A DNA stretch of 64,000 nt from Monodelphis domestica (GCF_027887165.1 NC_077227.1:441829895-441893894); one strand, 5' to 3'. Shown: positions 35,924-47,794, counted from the stretch's first letter. Translations and numbers: made by a program. The notes: generated from the sequence alone by a model not told the origin.

Positions 35924-36175
35924 CTAGAAATGCAAAAGAAAAACATATGACATCACTTACCACAAATACATATGGGTATGTGATTTGGGGTTTTGGCTTT
36001 AAAAGACTGCTCTCTAGCAAAAAATAAATTATATGAAAATAGGTATCAAGTGACAACATTAGTGCAACCCAGTGGAATTGCTTGTCAACTCTGGGAGGGG
36101 GGAGGGAAGAAGGGAGAGAAAGAAAATGAATCATGGAAACATGGAATAATATTTAAAAATTAAAATTAAAGAGAA
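35924..36175 (+). mobile_element. Severely 5'-truncated L1 3' end
   Basis: About 250 bp of L1 3' UTR ('gatttggggttttggcttta', 'cagtggaattgcttgtcaac') ending A-rich. The 13-bp target duplication AGAATGCCCACTC is perfect (35911-35923 and 36176-36188). Confidence 0.85.
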
Positions 36176-36188
36176 AGAATGCCCACTC

Positions 36189-37439
36189 TTGATGCCCGGG
36201 GCACCTGTTGACTTCAGCAGGTACCCTCAAAGGGTATATATATATATACTCTATACTACAGGTAAATAAATGACAGGTAAGAACCCTATTCCTGCCCCCA
36301 GACATATAGTCTCCTGGCTTTTTTGTTTGTTTGGGATTTGAAAAAATGACTGGCATGTTAGTACATGTATGTAACTTATGCATACTCATATGAATATTGG
36401 GGTTATGCCAAAAATTTTTACTAATAATATGGGATAAAAAAGGTTTGGAGGTCACTGTTTTAGATCCCCTTGAAATTTAAAAAAAGAATGAATTTTAAAA
36501 CAATGTTTGAGAGACTCTTCTAATTGATGGGGTGGGGTGGCACATAGATCCTTGAGAAAAGGTGAGAGAAATGAAAGTAATAATGAAAGGTATCTTAACT
36601 GTTCAGGGCACTTTAGGATAAGTTGAGCTCACAGAAAAAAAAAAATGCTTTCGACTCTACATTGCATACAAAACAGCCTGGAGACACTGGTATCAAGAGG
36701 ATTTCAATCAGATTCAATATAACTATTTATAGAATATATTCAGTGTGTAAAGGCTTGCAAATGAAATGTTTGTATCAGAAATTAAAATTCACAAAACACA
36801 AGGGTCTCTATGAAAAGACTTACCCCATTGCAAAAAGGGCATCCCAGTCAACCTTGGAATGGAAAAAAGCAGAAGCCTAAACCATACAAACTGGCAAACA
36901 ATCCCCAAAATAATTGATACATGGCTTTGTATTTAGACTGAATATGGTATGCCTGGCATTCTGGGAATTAAATTAAATCACAATAATGAAGCTCCACTTT
37001 GAACATCTGGAGCTATTGAAATCTTCCTGTGTCATCTGCTTAACTTATCTCCACAAGAGCCAGTGTTGAGATTGACGCAAGGCATCCATCCAAGGAGAGC
37101 TACCCTTTTGCAAGTTCTCTTTGGAATAGAGAGGTGGTTAAAGGTTAAGGTTGATTAGGTAATTTCCAAAGTATTTTTTAGCTCTAATTATTTATGTGAC
37201 CTTCGATGGGTTCACAAATTTTCCTGATGATGTGCAGGCAAAGTGAGAGTAAAACCAGTCAGATATTGGCAAAATAAGTAATTCCTCAGAGTACACTCTA
37301 AATTTTTTCCCAATAAACTTGAATGCAACACCTGAGATAATTATTGGGACCCAAATAATATCTTTTTTAAGTAATATAAAATACTTGGGCATAGTATAAT
37401 GGAAATCATTAGGCTATGATTCTAGAGATCTAGATTCAA
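36189..37439. other. Unassigned AT-rich spacer
   Basis: No gene or repeat recognised. Short open frames lack any family signature. Confidence 0.4.
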
Positions 37440-37620
37440 TGCAATTCAACAGGAAATTATCAAGCTTCTGAGATGCTTTAGGTATCTAAGAGATACAAAG
37501 ACAAAAATGAAACACTTACCTGCCTTCACGTAGCCTAATGGGGAGATACAACATTTAATATGAACAAATTAAAAAGGTAATTGCAGGAAGGAGAGAGCAC
37601 CAAAATATGTGAAATGCTTC
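37440..37620 (-). mobile_element. L2 3'-end fragment (antisense)
   Basis: Degraded 'ttaggtatctaagagataca' and 'acctgccttcacgtagccta' match the reversed L2 3' end in the same order as at 14010 and 50850. Confidence 0.45.
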
Positions 37621-38929
37621 CAGAATTTCCATGTCCTCATCACATAAAGATCCTATTAATCTTCACATAGTGCCATTTTAGTGTATGTGTTTCCAGAGTC
37701 CTTTGGCAAGTGATAGCTCCTGTAAATAACTGTAAAATTGTGATATTATCCTGTGATAACTGTAAAATGAGATAGAATATAGAATCTCTAAGAACCCTTT
37801 CAGCCCTGACATCAGAGACACAAGATCCTTATGCTACTACCCCCCAGGGCTTTGAAATCCTCAAAAAGAAATTATCTAAAAATGAATTAATATAGAAAAG
37901 TGCCTCTACAGTGTGGGTTGGTTCTAATTTTATGAACCAGATCACCTCTGCCTGTTGTAAGAGAGCATGAGAAGTAATAATCAGGTATCTAGAGTAAGAG
38001 ATGATAGATTAGAAAGAACAACACAGACAGAATTAGGGAATTAACAGCAACAACACCCCCCCCCAAAAAAAGAAGGAACATTTTCCTATTTCCTTTAATT
38101 GCATAATGGGTTTTTGGCAATAGAATTTTGGAGTGAGGCAGGTGGAGTGAAACACCAGACAGATGACTAAGAAAGGATCATTAAAGTCTATCAGCTTAAT
38201 AACTTGTGAAAAGAGAATAATTTATGAAGCCATAATGGTTTATCATTATTATATGCAGGGAAATACTGTCTATTGAATCTTCCGTAGCCAAAGCAAAAGT
38301 AATTTCTTATAAAACAATGGAAACTGAATGTTGTAAAATTATAATAACCAAGCTTGACCACAAATGAGGTATATGAGAATGTACCTTACCTCCTTATTTG
38401 CAGAGATAAGAACTATGGACTATATTTAATGTTAGCATGGGTTAATAAATTGGGGGCTTGGGGGGAATGTTTTTTCTCCTTTTTATTCTTTGTCTAAAAA
38501 GAAGGTTTAGGGGTGGGGTACAGACATGGGGGAATATAAATGATACAGAAATAAAAATTGTATTTAATACAACAATAATACAATTTAATAAATTAAATAT
38601 GTAATATTTAATACAACTATTTTAAAGAAAAAAGAGTATCTCTTATTTTCACCATAGGACCACAATTCCCTTCTATTAGCAAGGGCAAAAAGTAAAATTC
38701 TGATGGCAAATAATATGGGGATAACAATTGAGATGAATTGAGAGCCCAATCTCTCATTTACAACATAATTCTCCTTTTGCAAACAGTGAGGTAAATTTCC
38801 TCTGCAAATGAGTATTTAAAGATATCATTTGAACTATGGATTTTTCTCCTAAGGCAAAGAAGCCAAATACATTGGAGAGATGAATGATTGAATATTTTGT
38901 ACCTTCCTACCTTCGTGTACACTGTTTAT
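37621..38929. other. Unassigned AT-rich spacer
   Basis: No gene or repeat recognised. Confidence 0.4.
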
Positions 38930-39130
38930 TTCTTCCCCTCTTATTCATCTATCTCAATCTTACTCATTCTTCAAGACCCAGCTTGTTACACCTTCATGAA
39001 ATCTTTATTAATTACTCCAACTTATTCATGGTTCCCTTTTCAAACCTCTATAGTTTCTGCCACCTGTTTCACCTATCAAGTATTAGCTTGCATTAGATAT
39101 TATCTATCTGGTGGTCTCAACTACATTTTA
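38930..39130 (+). repeat. Possible L2 fragment
   Basis: 'cattcttcaagacccagctt' and 'accttcatgaaatctttatt' resemble the L2 ORF end. Weak match. Confidence 0.35.
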
Positions 39131-39591
39131 AACTGGAAATTTACAATAGCAGGCAGCACACTTACCACATTCTGATGGCAGAGTCAGGTCTATTTGACTA
39201 AAAGCTGCCTCTTACATGACAAATGCATATATTACCTTGAGAGCTTATAGGAGAGATGAGGAACCATTTACACACATCTAGAGAGACTTGGGCAAAAGCT
39301 GTATTTGGTGATTTTCCCAGGGTCAGCTGTGGATAAAGGTTAATAAAGTGATCTTCTAGCATAGTTCCCAAGGACCAGGTCCTTGTGTATCCAGATCACA
39401 GAGTACTGGCTATTCTTACAATATAAATTAACAATATTAATAACAATGAAAATAATAGACGATCATCAAATGATATCACTGGATATCATGAGTGAGCACA
39501 ACATAGGTTCACAGTTTTTTCTTTCAGGTTTAGGGCAATTGGTCCTATGGGTTCCCTTGCTATTTCACGGAACTTCGGTAGACCAATTATT
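39131..39591. other. Unassigned spacer
   Basis: No gene or repeat recognised. Confidence 0.4.
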
Positions 39592-39605
39592 AATAAAAGT
39601 CAACA

Positions 39606-42538
39606 GGACTTCCGGTCAAGATGGCGGCTTAGAGAAAGCTAAAGTTCAGATCTCCGGAAACCGTTCCCGACCGATCTCAAACTATAGGCTCCTAGGGCAC
39701 CGAAATTCAAAACGATCAACAGCATAGACCCTGGGAATCCTCCTCCTGGACCTAGACCTGGATCAAAAGGTATGGCCCCCCTCAAAAGCCAGAACCCAAG
39801 AACACTTGGACCTAAGGGGTAGGAGCGCAGAGTCCAAGGCTCCAGGAAGCCGCGGCCCCTCCCCCCTCAGAGAGCAGGGTCGTCTGAAACAACAGTAACC
39901 CTCCGGGCGGCAAGACAGCCTCAGGGCCAGCTATTCTGAAGGCAACTTCTGGAAAGCAACCTGACCCAGTGGAGGGGGCACCCAAACAGCAGGGAAACAG
40001 AGAGAGCTGGGGGCGAATGTAACCCCCTGGCCGGATCCTTCCATTCCAGTTCCAGTGAAAGTCACTGCCTTAAGGCATACTCAGTTCAACTCAGGGAAAG
40101 CTCATAGAACGGACAATCTGCCCAGGACTAAAGCCTCTGAACACCAGACAGAGATAAGAAAAGCTAATCCTCCCCATTCAGAGATGGCAAACTCCACAGA
40201 AGCACAGAAGCCCCAAAATTCCAAGAAAAATAAGAAGAAAGGGGCGACTTTGGACACATTCTATGGAGCCAAAATACAAAATACAGAGGAGATAGAAGAC
40301 AATACACAAGAAAATGCTCCGAAACCTTCCAAAGGAAATGGAAACTCTCCACAAACCCATGAAGAATTTGAATCAGAAATGACCAAAAAGATGGAAGTCT
40401 TCTGGGAGGAAAAGTGGGAAATAATGCAAAAGAAATTCATGCATCTATAAAACCGGTATGACCAAACTGAAAAGGAAAACCAGGCTTTCAAGGCCAGAAT
40501 CAGGCAACTGGAAGACAACGATCGTGTAAAAGAGCAAGAATCAATAAAGCAAAGCCAAAATACCAAGAAATTAGAAGAGAACATAAAATATCTCACCGAC
40601 AAGGTGACAGATCTGGAAAATAAAGGGAGAAGAGATAATTTAAGAATAATTGGACTTCCAGAAAAGCCAGAAATAAACACCAAACTCGACATCGTGATAC
40701 AAGATGTAATCAAAGAAAATTGCCCAGAGATTCTAGAACAAGGGGGTAATACAGCCACTGACAGAGCTCACAGAACACCTTCTACACTAAACCCCCAAAA
40801 GACAACTCCCAAGAATGTAATTGCCAAATTCCAAAGCTCTCAAACAAAAGAAAAAATCCTACAGGAAGCCAGAAAAAGACAATTTAGATATAAAGGAATG
40901 CCAATCAGGGTCACACAAGACCTTGCAAGTTCTACTCTGAATGATCGTAAGGCATGGAACATGATCTTCAGAAAGGCAAGAGAGCTGGGTCTCCAACCAA
41001 GAATCAGCTACCCAGCAAAACTGACTATATACTTCCAAGGGAAAGTATGGGCATTCAACAAAATAGAAGATTTCCAACTTTTTGCAAAGAAAAGACTAGA
41101 GCTCTGTGGAAAGTTTGATACCGAAAAACAAATAGCAAGGAATACCTGAAAAGGTAAATATTAAGGAAAGAGGAAAGGAGAAAAATGTTATCTTCTTCTT
41201 TTATTCAAACTCTCTTCTATAAGGACTACATTTCTATCAATCTATGTATACTAACATGTGGGGAAAATGTAATGTATAAATAGGGGGTAAAGAAAGACCA
41301 AATAGAATAATCTTTCTCACACAAAGATTCACATGGGAAGGGGAGGGGAAGAAAACTCCTATAAGAAGGAGAGGAAGAGAGGGTTTTTTACTTAAACCTT
41401 AATCTCAGAGAAATCAACTCTGAGAGGGAAAAACATCCAGATCCATTGGGATCTTGAATTCTATCTTACCCAACAAGGGTAGGGAGAAGGGAAAACCAAG
41501 GGGGGGAGGGGGAGAGGGAGAACAAAAAGGGAGGGAAAGAGAGGGGGGAGGGGGAGGGAACAAAAAGGGAGGGACTAAAAAGGGAAACATCAAGGGAGGG
41601 GACAAGGGGGACTGATTCAAAGTAAATCACTGGACTAAAAGGTAGAGCCGAAGAAGAAAAGGTTAGAATTAGGGAAGGATATCAAAATGCCAGGGAGTCC
41701 ACAAATGACAATCATAACTTTGAACGTGAATGGGATGAACTCACCCATAAAATGTAGACAAATGGTAGAATGGATTAGAATCCAAAACCCTACCATATGT
41801 TGTCTTCAAGAAACACACATGAGGCGGGTTGACACCCACAAGGTCAGAATTAAAGGATGGAGTAATACCTTCTGGGCCTCAACTGACAGAAAGAAGGCCG
41901 GAGTGGTAATCATGATATCTGATAAAGCCAAAGCAAAAATAGACCTGATCAAAAGGGACAGGGAAAGTAATTATATTTTGTTAAAAGGGACTTTAGACAA
42001 TGAGGAAATATCATTAATCAACATGTATGCACCAAATAATATAGCACCCAAATTTCTAATGGAGAAACTAGGAGAATTGAAGGAAGAAATAGACAGCAAA
42101 ACCATATTAGTGGGAGACTTAAACCAACCATTATCAAATTTAGATAAATCAAATCAAAAAATAAATAAGAAAGAGGTAAAAGAAGTGAATGAAATCTTAG
42201 AAAAATTAGAATTAATAGACATATGGAGAAAAATAAATAGGGATAAAAAGGAATACACCTTCTTCTCAGCACCACATGGCACATTCACAAAAATTGACCA
42301 TACATTAGGTCACAGAAACATAGCACACAAATGCAGAAAAGCAGAAATAATGAATGCAGCCTTCTCAGATCACAAGGCAATAAAAATAATGATTAGTAAT
42401 GGTATATGGAAAACCAAATCAAAAACCAATTGGAAATTAAACAATATGATACTCCAAAATCATTTAGTTAAAGAAGAAATAATAGATTCAATTAATAATT
42501 TCATCAAGGAAAATGACAATGACGAGACATCCTTTCAA
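39606..42538 (+). mobile_element. Young L1 lacking its 3' half (copy B)
   Basis: Starts exactly at the L1 5' end ('ggacttccggtcaagatggc'), carries the 5' UTR, ORF1 and the first 0.85 kb of ORF2, then stops at 'catcctttcaa', which corresponds to about 18172 in copy A. There is no 3' UTR and no poly(A). A 14-bp direct repeat, AATAAAAGTCAACA, flanks it (39592-39605 and 42537-42550). Where both are present, A and B are nearly identical, so it is young. Differences from A: no 49-bp 5' UTR array, two extra ORF1 heptads, about 180 bp more in the spacer. Confidence 0.92.
40184..41149 (+). pseudogene. L1 ORF1 of copy B, one nonsense codon
   Basis: Would be 321 codons (MANSTEAQKPQ to IARNT) but codon 89 is TAA at 40448-40450, where copy A has CAA (CATCTACAA against CATCTATAA). 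Beyond it the frame is open to the normal stop. It keeps a 20-residue segment between ENQA and KQSQ where copy A has six, which lengthens the coiled coil by two heptads. The RRM (GRRDNLRIIGLPEKPE) and C-terminal domain match copy A closely. Confidence 0.9.
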
Positions 42539-42541
42539 TAA
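41687..42541 (+). CDS. L1 ORF2 endonuclease domain only (copy B)
   Basis: A 284-codon frame, [16 protein letters not shown] to NDDETSFQ, then TAA. It covers the whole endonuclease (residues 1-240, with QETH, GDLN and SDHKAI catalytic motifs present) and the beginning of the linker, with no reverse transcriptase. The stop codon is formed by the truncation junction: CAA from the end of L1, and TAA from the flanking duplication. It is probably a by-product of insertion, but as written it would encode a free L1 endonuclease. Whether it is expressed is unknown; ORF1 upstream has a nonsense codon, which could change downstream reinitiation. Confidence 0.75.
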   Translation: MPGSPQMTIITLNVNGMNSPIKCRQMVEWIRIQNPTICCLQETHMRRVDTHKVRIKGWSNTFWASTDRKKAGVVIMISDKAKAKIDLIKRDRESNYILLKGTLDNEEISLINMYAPNNIAPKFLMEKLGELKEEIDSKTILVGDLNQPLSNLDKSNQKINKKEVKEVNEILEKLELIDIWRKINRDKKEYTFFSAPHGTFTKIDHTLGHRNIAHKCRKAEIMNAAFSDHKAIKIMISNGIWKTKSKTNWKLNNMILQNHLVKEEIIDSINNFIKENDNDETSFQ

Positions 42542-42550
42542 AAGTCAACA

Positions 42551-42894
42551 AACTCAAAGCCCCTCAATCAGGAAAGTGATCCTTTCTTTGCCAATACCTG
42601 AGGAGATATTAGTCTGTGCTGTGAAAAATCCAGCAAATGAGAACTGGGGAAAAGGAAACGAGATTCCATTGATGAGTGAATGACCAAAGAAATTGTAGCA
42701 CATGAATGTTATACAATGTTATTGGGCTGTGAGTGGAACTGAGCCTATTCGTGGGTGTCTGGATCAATTAACACAGAAGCTCCCCATATCCCCTACCACT
42801 TGAGTGGAGGTAGCCTCCTTTGATTGGCTGCAGAGCTGGAAAGGTTGTATCTTTAAAATCAGCCAGACTGGCACAGTCATCGGTGTGTGTGTAT
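42551..42894. other. Spacer with an L1 ORF2 relic
   Basis: About 42660-42735 ('gatgagtgaatgaccaaaga') looks like a decayed piece of the L1 ORF2 end. Nothing else recognised. Confidence 0.35.
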
Positions 42895-44050
42895 GTATCT
42901 GTCATTTTCACATTTTTTTAGATTATTTTTCCATGGTTACATGATTCATGTTCTCTCCCTCCCATCTTTCCTCTCTCCTCCCAGAGCTGACAAGCAATTC
43001 CACAGGTTTATACATATTTTATTACTCAAAACCTATTTCCATAAAATTCTTGTTTAAAATAGGGAAATCTTTTAAAAACCACAACCCCAAATCATAGACC
43101 CATATAACCAAGTGATAAATCATGTGTTTTTCTTCTGTGTTTCTACTCCCACAGTTCTTTCTTTCAATGTGGACAGCATTATTTCTCATAAATTCCACAG
43201 GATTGTTCTTGATCATTGCATTGCTATTGGTAGCAGAGTCCAATACATTTGATCATCCCACAATGTTTCCATTACTGTGTAGAATGTTCTCCTAGTTCTG
43301 CTCATTTCACTCTGCATCAGTTTATGGAGGTCTTTCCAGTTCATAAAGAAATCAGGCAGTTCATCAATCCTTATAGCACAATAGTATTCCATCACCATCA
43401 GATACCACAATTTGTTTAGCCATTTCCCGATTGAGAGACACTCCCTCATTTTCCAGTTTTTTGCCACCACAAAAAGCACAGCTATAAACATTTTTGTACA
43501 AACCTTTTTTTAATCTCTTTAGGGTACAAACCCAGTAGTGGTATTGCTGGACCAAAGGGCATGTATTCTTTAAAAGAATTCCATATTTCCATAATTCCAA
43601 ATTGCCTTTCTGAATGGCTGGATCAATTCACAATCCCACAAGCAATGCATTAGTGTCCCAGTTTTGCCACATCCCCTCTAACATTTATTATTTTCTTTAC
43701 TGTCATATTGGCCAAACTGCTAGGTGTAAAGTGGTACCTCAGAGTTGTTTTGGTTTGCATTTCTCTAATCAGGAGAGATTTAGAATACTTTTTCATGTGA
43801 TTATTGATAGTTTTGATTCCTTCACCTGAAAACTGCCTATTCATATCCCTTGGCCATTTGTCAATTGGGAAATGGCTTGATTTCTTGTACATTTGACTTA
43901 GTTCCTTATATATTTGGGAAATTAGACCTTTGTCAGAGAATTTTGTTATAAAATTTTTTCCCAGTTCATTGCTTCCCTTCTAATTTTAGTTGCATTGGCT
44001 TTGTTTTATACAAAACCTTTTAAATTTAATATTCTCTCTCTTTTTTATGA
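42895..44050 (-). mobile_element. 5'-truncated L1 (antisense)
   Basis: The minus strand contains the L1 3' UTR, the ORF2 end and part of the C-terminal domain. Frames of 73-92 codons survive, such as MFIAVLFVVAKNWKMRECLS and MYKKSSHFPIDKWPRDMNRQ, which are L1 ORF2 C-terminal sequence, but they are separated by stops and shifts. Dead. Confidence 0.88.
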
Positions 44051-44544
44051 ATATTCTTTCTTGCACGCTCCTTTCTCCTACTAAAGGGTAAGGGCCTTTC
44101 AGACATAGCACTGGTTCCATAAACTGAACCACTGAGAAGGGAAAGACTTCCTTCCTCTGTACCCACTCTGAGGATATATGTGTTCCTGTTTTGTTTTGTT
44201 TGCCCTCAGAGGTGATCCCTGCCAGACAGGGAATTCAAGCCATAGTGACCTTGGAGGCAGGATTCTGAATGGCATGGCATAACCAGCCTAGTAGAGAAGC
44301 GCTGAAAAGCCTGGATGCCTGGGGGTAAGGAGAAGGAGGGTCTCCCCAGGTGTTTGAACTTGAACTGGGATTGTTCTCTGTAAGTGTATAGAACTGAACT
44401 AAGTCAAGAATCTAATATTCTTCCCCTCCCCAGAGATGGGGGTAATACAAAGGGAATAGAGGGTTAAGCCTCACATACTGGGAAGTATGTCTATATATTG
44501 CTATTATAGCTTTGGAAATAAATATCCTTTGTTTTTTTGTTTTG
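44051..44544. other. Unassigned spacer
   Basis: No gene seen. It ends 'ggaaataaatatcctttg', which could be the tail of an unrecognised repeat. Confidence 0.35.
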
Positions 44545-44718
44545 AAACCCTCATTTTCTGTCTTAGTGACAACTCTAAGGAGTACAAGAACTAGATAAAT
44601 AAGGCTTAAGTGACTTGTCCAGGGTCACACAGTGAGGATGTATCTGAGGCAAGATCTGAACTCAGTTCCTCCAAACTACAAGTCTGGTACTCTATCCACT
44701 GTGATATCTAGCTACCCC
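44545..44718 (-). mobile_element. tRNA-derived marsupial SINE (antisense)
   Basis: 'ttttctgtcttagtgacaac', 'gacttgtccagggtcacaca', 'actctatccactgtgatatc', 'tagctacccc'. Confidence 0.75.
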
Positions 44719-45298
44719 TAAATATCCCTTTGTAAAAGATAATCTGCCTGGAATTGGGGTACAAGGGATGCCATTGGTGGAGTCTGTAGACATTTGCAAA
44801 GAGCCTAAATGCTCTCAGTCCTCTTAAGGGTACTGGAGAACCCAGAGGAAGAGATGTGATATAATCTACCTGGCCTTTAGGCAGTGGAGGGAGGTAGGGC
44901 TGGGAGCAGGGTAATCTAAGGAACAATGAAACCAATCCTTCATTTTACAAATAAGGAAACAGAGTTCCAGAGAAGTTAATTGACTTACCCAAGGATTTCC
45001 AGATAATAAGTATCAGGCAGGAGTTGAATCCAGGTCTTCTGACTCCAGAGCCGTGTTTTTTACTACTCCGTGCTGCCTCCTTCTCCCCTCTATCCTCTCC
45101 ACACACACTTGAGACTCATTATACCATGGTTGGGATCTTTTCCCTCTCCTGACCTTTAAAGCTATAACCTCAAGCAACCTTCATACAGTAAAGAAGTCAG
45201 TATATGCAGCTTATCTATTCAAATGGATACAAGCAATGCCATGGAAAAACCTAAAACAGAGATCTGAGACATCATTTCTTTCTTTTTTAAAACCTTTA
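44719..45298. other. Spacer with one MIR fragment
   Basis: A MIR-type element occupies about 44930-45075 ('acaaataaggaaacagagtt', 'gttgaatccaggtcttctga'). No gene recognised around it. Confidence 0.5.
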
Positions 45299-45520
45299 AG
45301 GGGGCAGTTAGGTGGCTCAGTGGATTGAGAGTCAGGCCCAGAGATGGGAAGTCCTGGGTTAAAATCTGACCTCAGACACTTCCTAGCTGGGTGACCCTGA
45401 GCAAGTCACTTAACCCCCCCCTACCCTACCCCTGCCTCCCCCATTGCCTAGCCTGTACCATTCTGCCTTGGAACCAATACATAGTCTTGATTCTAAGGTA
45501 GAACCTTTATTGGTTAAAAA
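45299..45520 (+). mobile_element. tRNA-derived marsupial SINE, left half of an inverted pair
   Basis: 'gggggcagttaggtggctca', 'gtgaccctgagcaagtcact', a C-rich expansion, 'catagtcttgattctaaggt'. Confidence 0.85.
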
Positions 45521-45524
45521 AAAA

Positions 45525-45702
45525 ATACCTTTACCTTCTGTCTTAGTATCAATTCTAAGAAGGGAGGCAAGAGCTAAGTAACCAGGGTTAAGTGACTTGT
45601 CCAAGGTCACACAGTTAAGCTGTATCTGAGGCCATATTTGAACCCAGGTCCTCCCAACTCCAGGTCTGGAGTTCTATCCACTGTACTACCTAGCTGCCCC
45701 AC
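45525..45702 (-). mobile_element. tRNA-derived marsupial SINE (antisense), right half of the pair
   Basis: 'taccttctgtcttagtatca', 'gacttgtccaaggtcacaca', 'ctgtactacctagctgcccc'. Lies tail to tail with the preceding SINE, a few bases away. Confidence 0.85.
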
Positions 45703-47460
45703 CAGAGACATCATTTCTATTCAACTCTGGAACATATTCATTGAAATGTTTCCTTGAGATACATTAAACTCTTAGTCACTATGTTGATTCAAAGGAGTCA
45801 TATCAGTTGAGGTAACCCCTTTATTGAAAAAAGGAGTAAATATACTACTGGATAATCAGCAGTGCCTGTGTTTTACTGGCTTATGCCTCCCACACAACAC
45901 AGAAAACAAAGTAAAATTGGCATTCCCTGTTAGTAATTGACATGGGTGATTCCTGGCAAGGCTGATCTTTAAGACAGTCTACAAGGTTAGCCCTATTGTC
46001 CTTCTTCTGACCAGCTATGATACTGCTGTGTAGGTGGGAGACTCAATACTCCTTTAAATCCATGGTAACCACATAACTACTTCCCTGGTCATTTATTTCC
46101 ACCCCTTCCCACTCCTCATCAGGGAAATGGCTTGTTGGTAATTACTACTAATTAATAGTACAGAAGCATAGGAGATCAGCTCCAAAAGGAAAATTTTTTT
46201 ATCCTAAGGAAAGAGAAAAAAATGTAGTAAAAGAGATGCACTGGTCCATTTCTTTTTCCCTTAATAATTGGTGTTTTTCAGTTCCTCCAAAAACCATTTT
46301 GGGGTCACATGAGATATTTCTGTCAGTTTCCTTACTTACTAGGAAAGGATCTAATGATACAAACAGTTTACATCCAGGCAGGTGATTTATAGAGAGAAAG
46401 GCTTTATTGTACTGAGAACACTTAGCCTCACTGCCAGATATCTTAAAGGTTGGACCACTGGTCCCCAGTCAGATGGCAAAACCTGTAATGAGAGTGTCTG
46501 GTGGCTCTGACTTCAGTTTCTCCTCTTCTCTCAGTTTTCACTCTCCTGTCCTTAATACAATCTCCTTCCTTAGGCTTTTAGCACATTTTCCTCTGGGTGT
46601 CTTGCACACTCAGCACCCCCCACCCCATCCCTCCAAGCTAGTTCCAGCTCTCAGCACATGAAGAGATTCATGAACCACACTGTAAAAACAATTTTCTCCT
46701 TTACATTTAACCAAGTGAAAATGATCACTGCTCAGCCCATAACATATGTGTGGGTAGAATGAAATCAGCTGCCTCAATTTTCTATATCAAGCAGCAAATT
46801 CCTATTTATTTTTATATTATATATATATATATTATATATTCCTAGGGAACAGGCTGTTTTGATTGAGTCATAATAAAAGGCACAGATTACAAATTCCCAA
46901 AAAGTTAGATGGAAATAAAACCAACTCAACACTAGGAGAAGACCCACAGTCACTGAACCTGCCTCTGATAACTTACCTCCCTTTAGTGGGAATGATTTCA
47001 TTTGGCTAGCTGCATTTAAGCTATCTGTTCGTCAACAATTGATTAGCTCCCCACATTATCGATACAGACATTGCCAACATCAAGGTGTACGGTTATAAGG
47101 AAGCACACAGCACTAGTGGCACGTCGAGACACCGAAATGATCTCCCAGGTCAGCTTCTGACTTCTTCGGCATTTGTCTTTCCTTTCGTGCAAAATCTCAT
47201 AATAAATCGAAAATTTAAAACACCCTTGGAGTTGCTCAAAAGTTCAGACTTAAATGGGGGAAGTCCCTCTTCCAAGCCCCGGCTCTGGCACATCTCAAAC
47301 TTCCCTGGGGCAAGGAAGAGAGGAAAAGAAGGGCCAGGGGAGGTGAAAGTGGGGTGCGATGAGAAAGACCTTCTCGCCATTGGAAGAAATTGCTCTCATT
47401 TTCTAGCCCACTTCTTCCCTCCAGTGCCTTATCACTCCTTTCCTCCTCTCCTTTTTTATG
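45703..47460. other. Upstream flank of the receptor gene
   Basis: No gene recognised. A (TA)n tract sits at about 46813-46838. GC content rises toward the right end, approaching exon 1 of the receptor. Confidence 0.4.
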
Positions 47461-47794
47461 AAGTTAGGGGCGGCCCCCGCTTAGCCAACTTCTCCTCCCG
47501 ACACGAGCATTTCCCTTTTCTCGCCTTTTGACTCCTCTCTCCTCTCCTCTCTCTCTCCTCTCCCCCTTTCTTTTCTCTCCACTTCTACCAATCCTCTTCC
47601 TTCCCTTCGCTTCTGCCACTCCTCTCTCTTGCTCTTCTCTTTCCAGCTCTCCTCCTCTCCCATTCTCACTCTCAGCCTGTCTCCCTTCGCCTACTCTCTC
47701 TCTTACTCTTGCTCACTCCTGCTCAGCGTCCCTCCAGAACAGGCTGTTTCCCTGCTCTCCGTCCTCTACAGACCAAGGGTCGAGGCATGCGGCC
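47461..47794 (+). promoter_or_regulatory. Probable promoter/5' UTR of the HRH3-like gene
   Basis: A GC-box-like 'ggggcggccc' lies at about 47467, followed by about 250 bp of strongly pyrimidine-rich sequence (47520-47720) leading to the start codon. No TATA box is evident. The coding frame is open upstream to an ATG at 47528, but that extension is a Ser/Pro/Leu translation of the pyrimidine tract, so I treat it as 5' UTR. The transcription start cannot be read from sequence. Confidence 0.4.

Noticed and set aside
35540-36455. Several open frames of 65-110 codons in AT-rich DNA
   Set aside because: No recognisable domains and partial overlap with an L1 tail; expected by chance.
42551-42894. 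A possible missing 3' half of L1 copy B in the flank
   Set aside because: The flank beyond the 14-bp duplication continues as host DNA; the faint L1-like piece at 42660-42735 is far more decayed than copy B and belongs to an older element.
47150-47669. Minus-strand frames rich in Glu/Arg opposite the receptor 5' UTR
   Set aside because: Shadow of the pyrimidine-rich plus strand; no motif or splice support.
47528-47794. Upstream in-frame extension of the receptor from an ATG at 47528
   Set aside because: The extra 89 codons translate a pyrimidine tract into Ser/Pro/Leu, and the ATG at 47795 has the strong context and an HRH3-like N-terminus with an NAS site.
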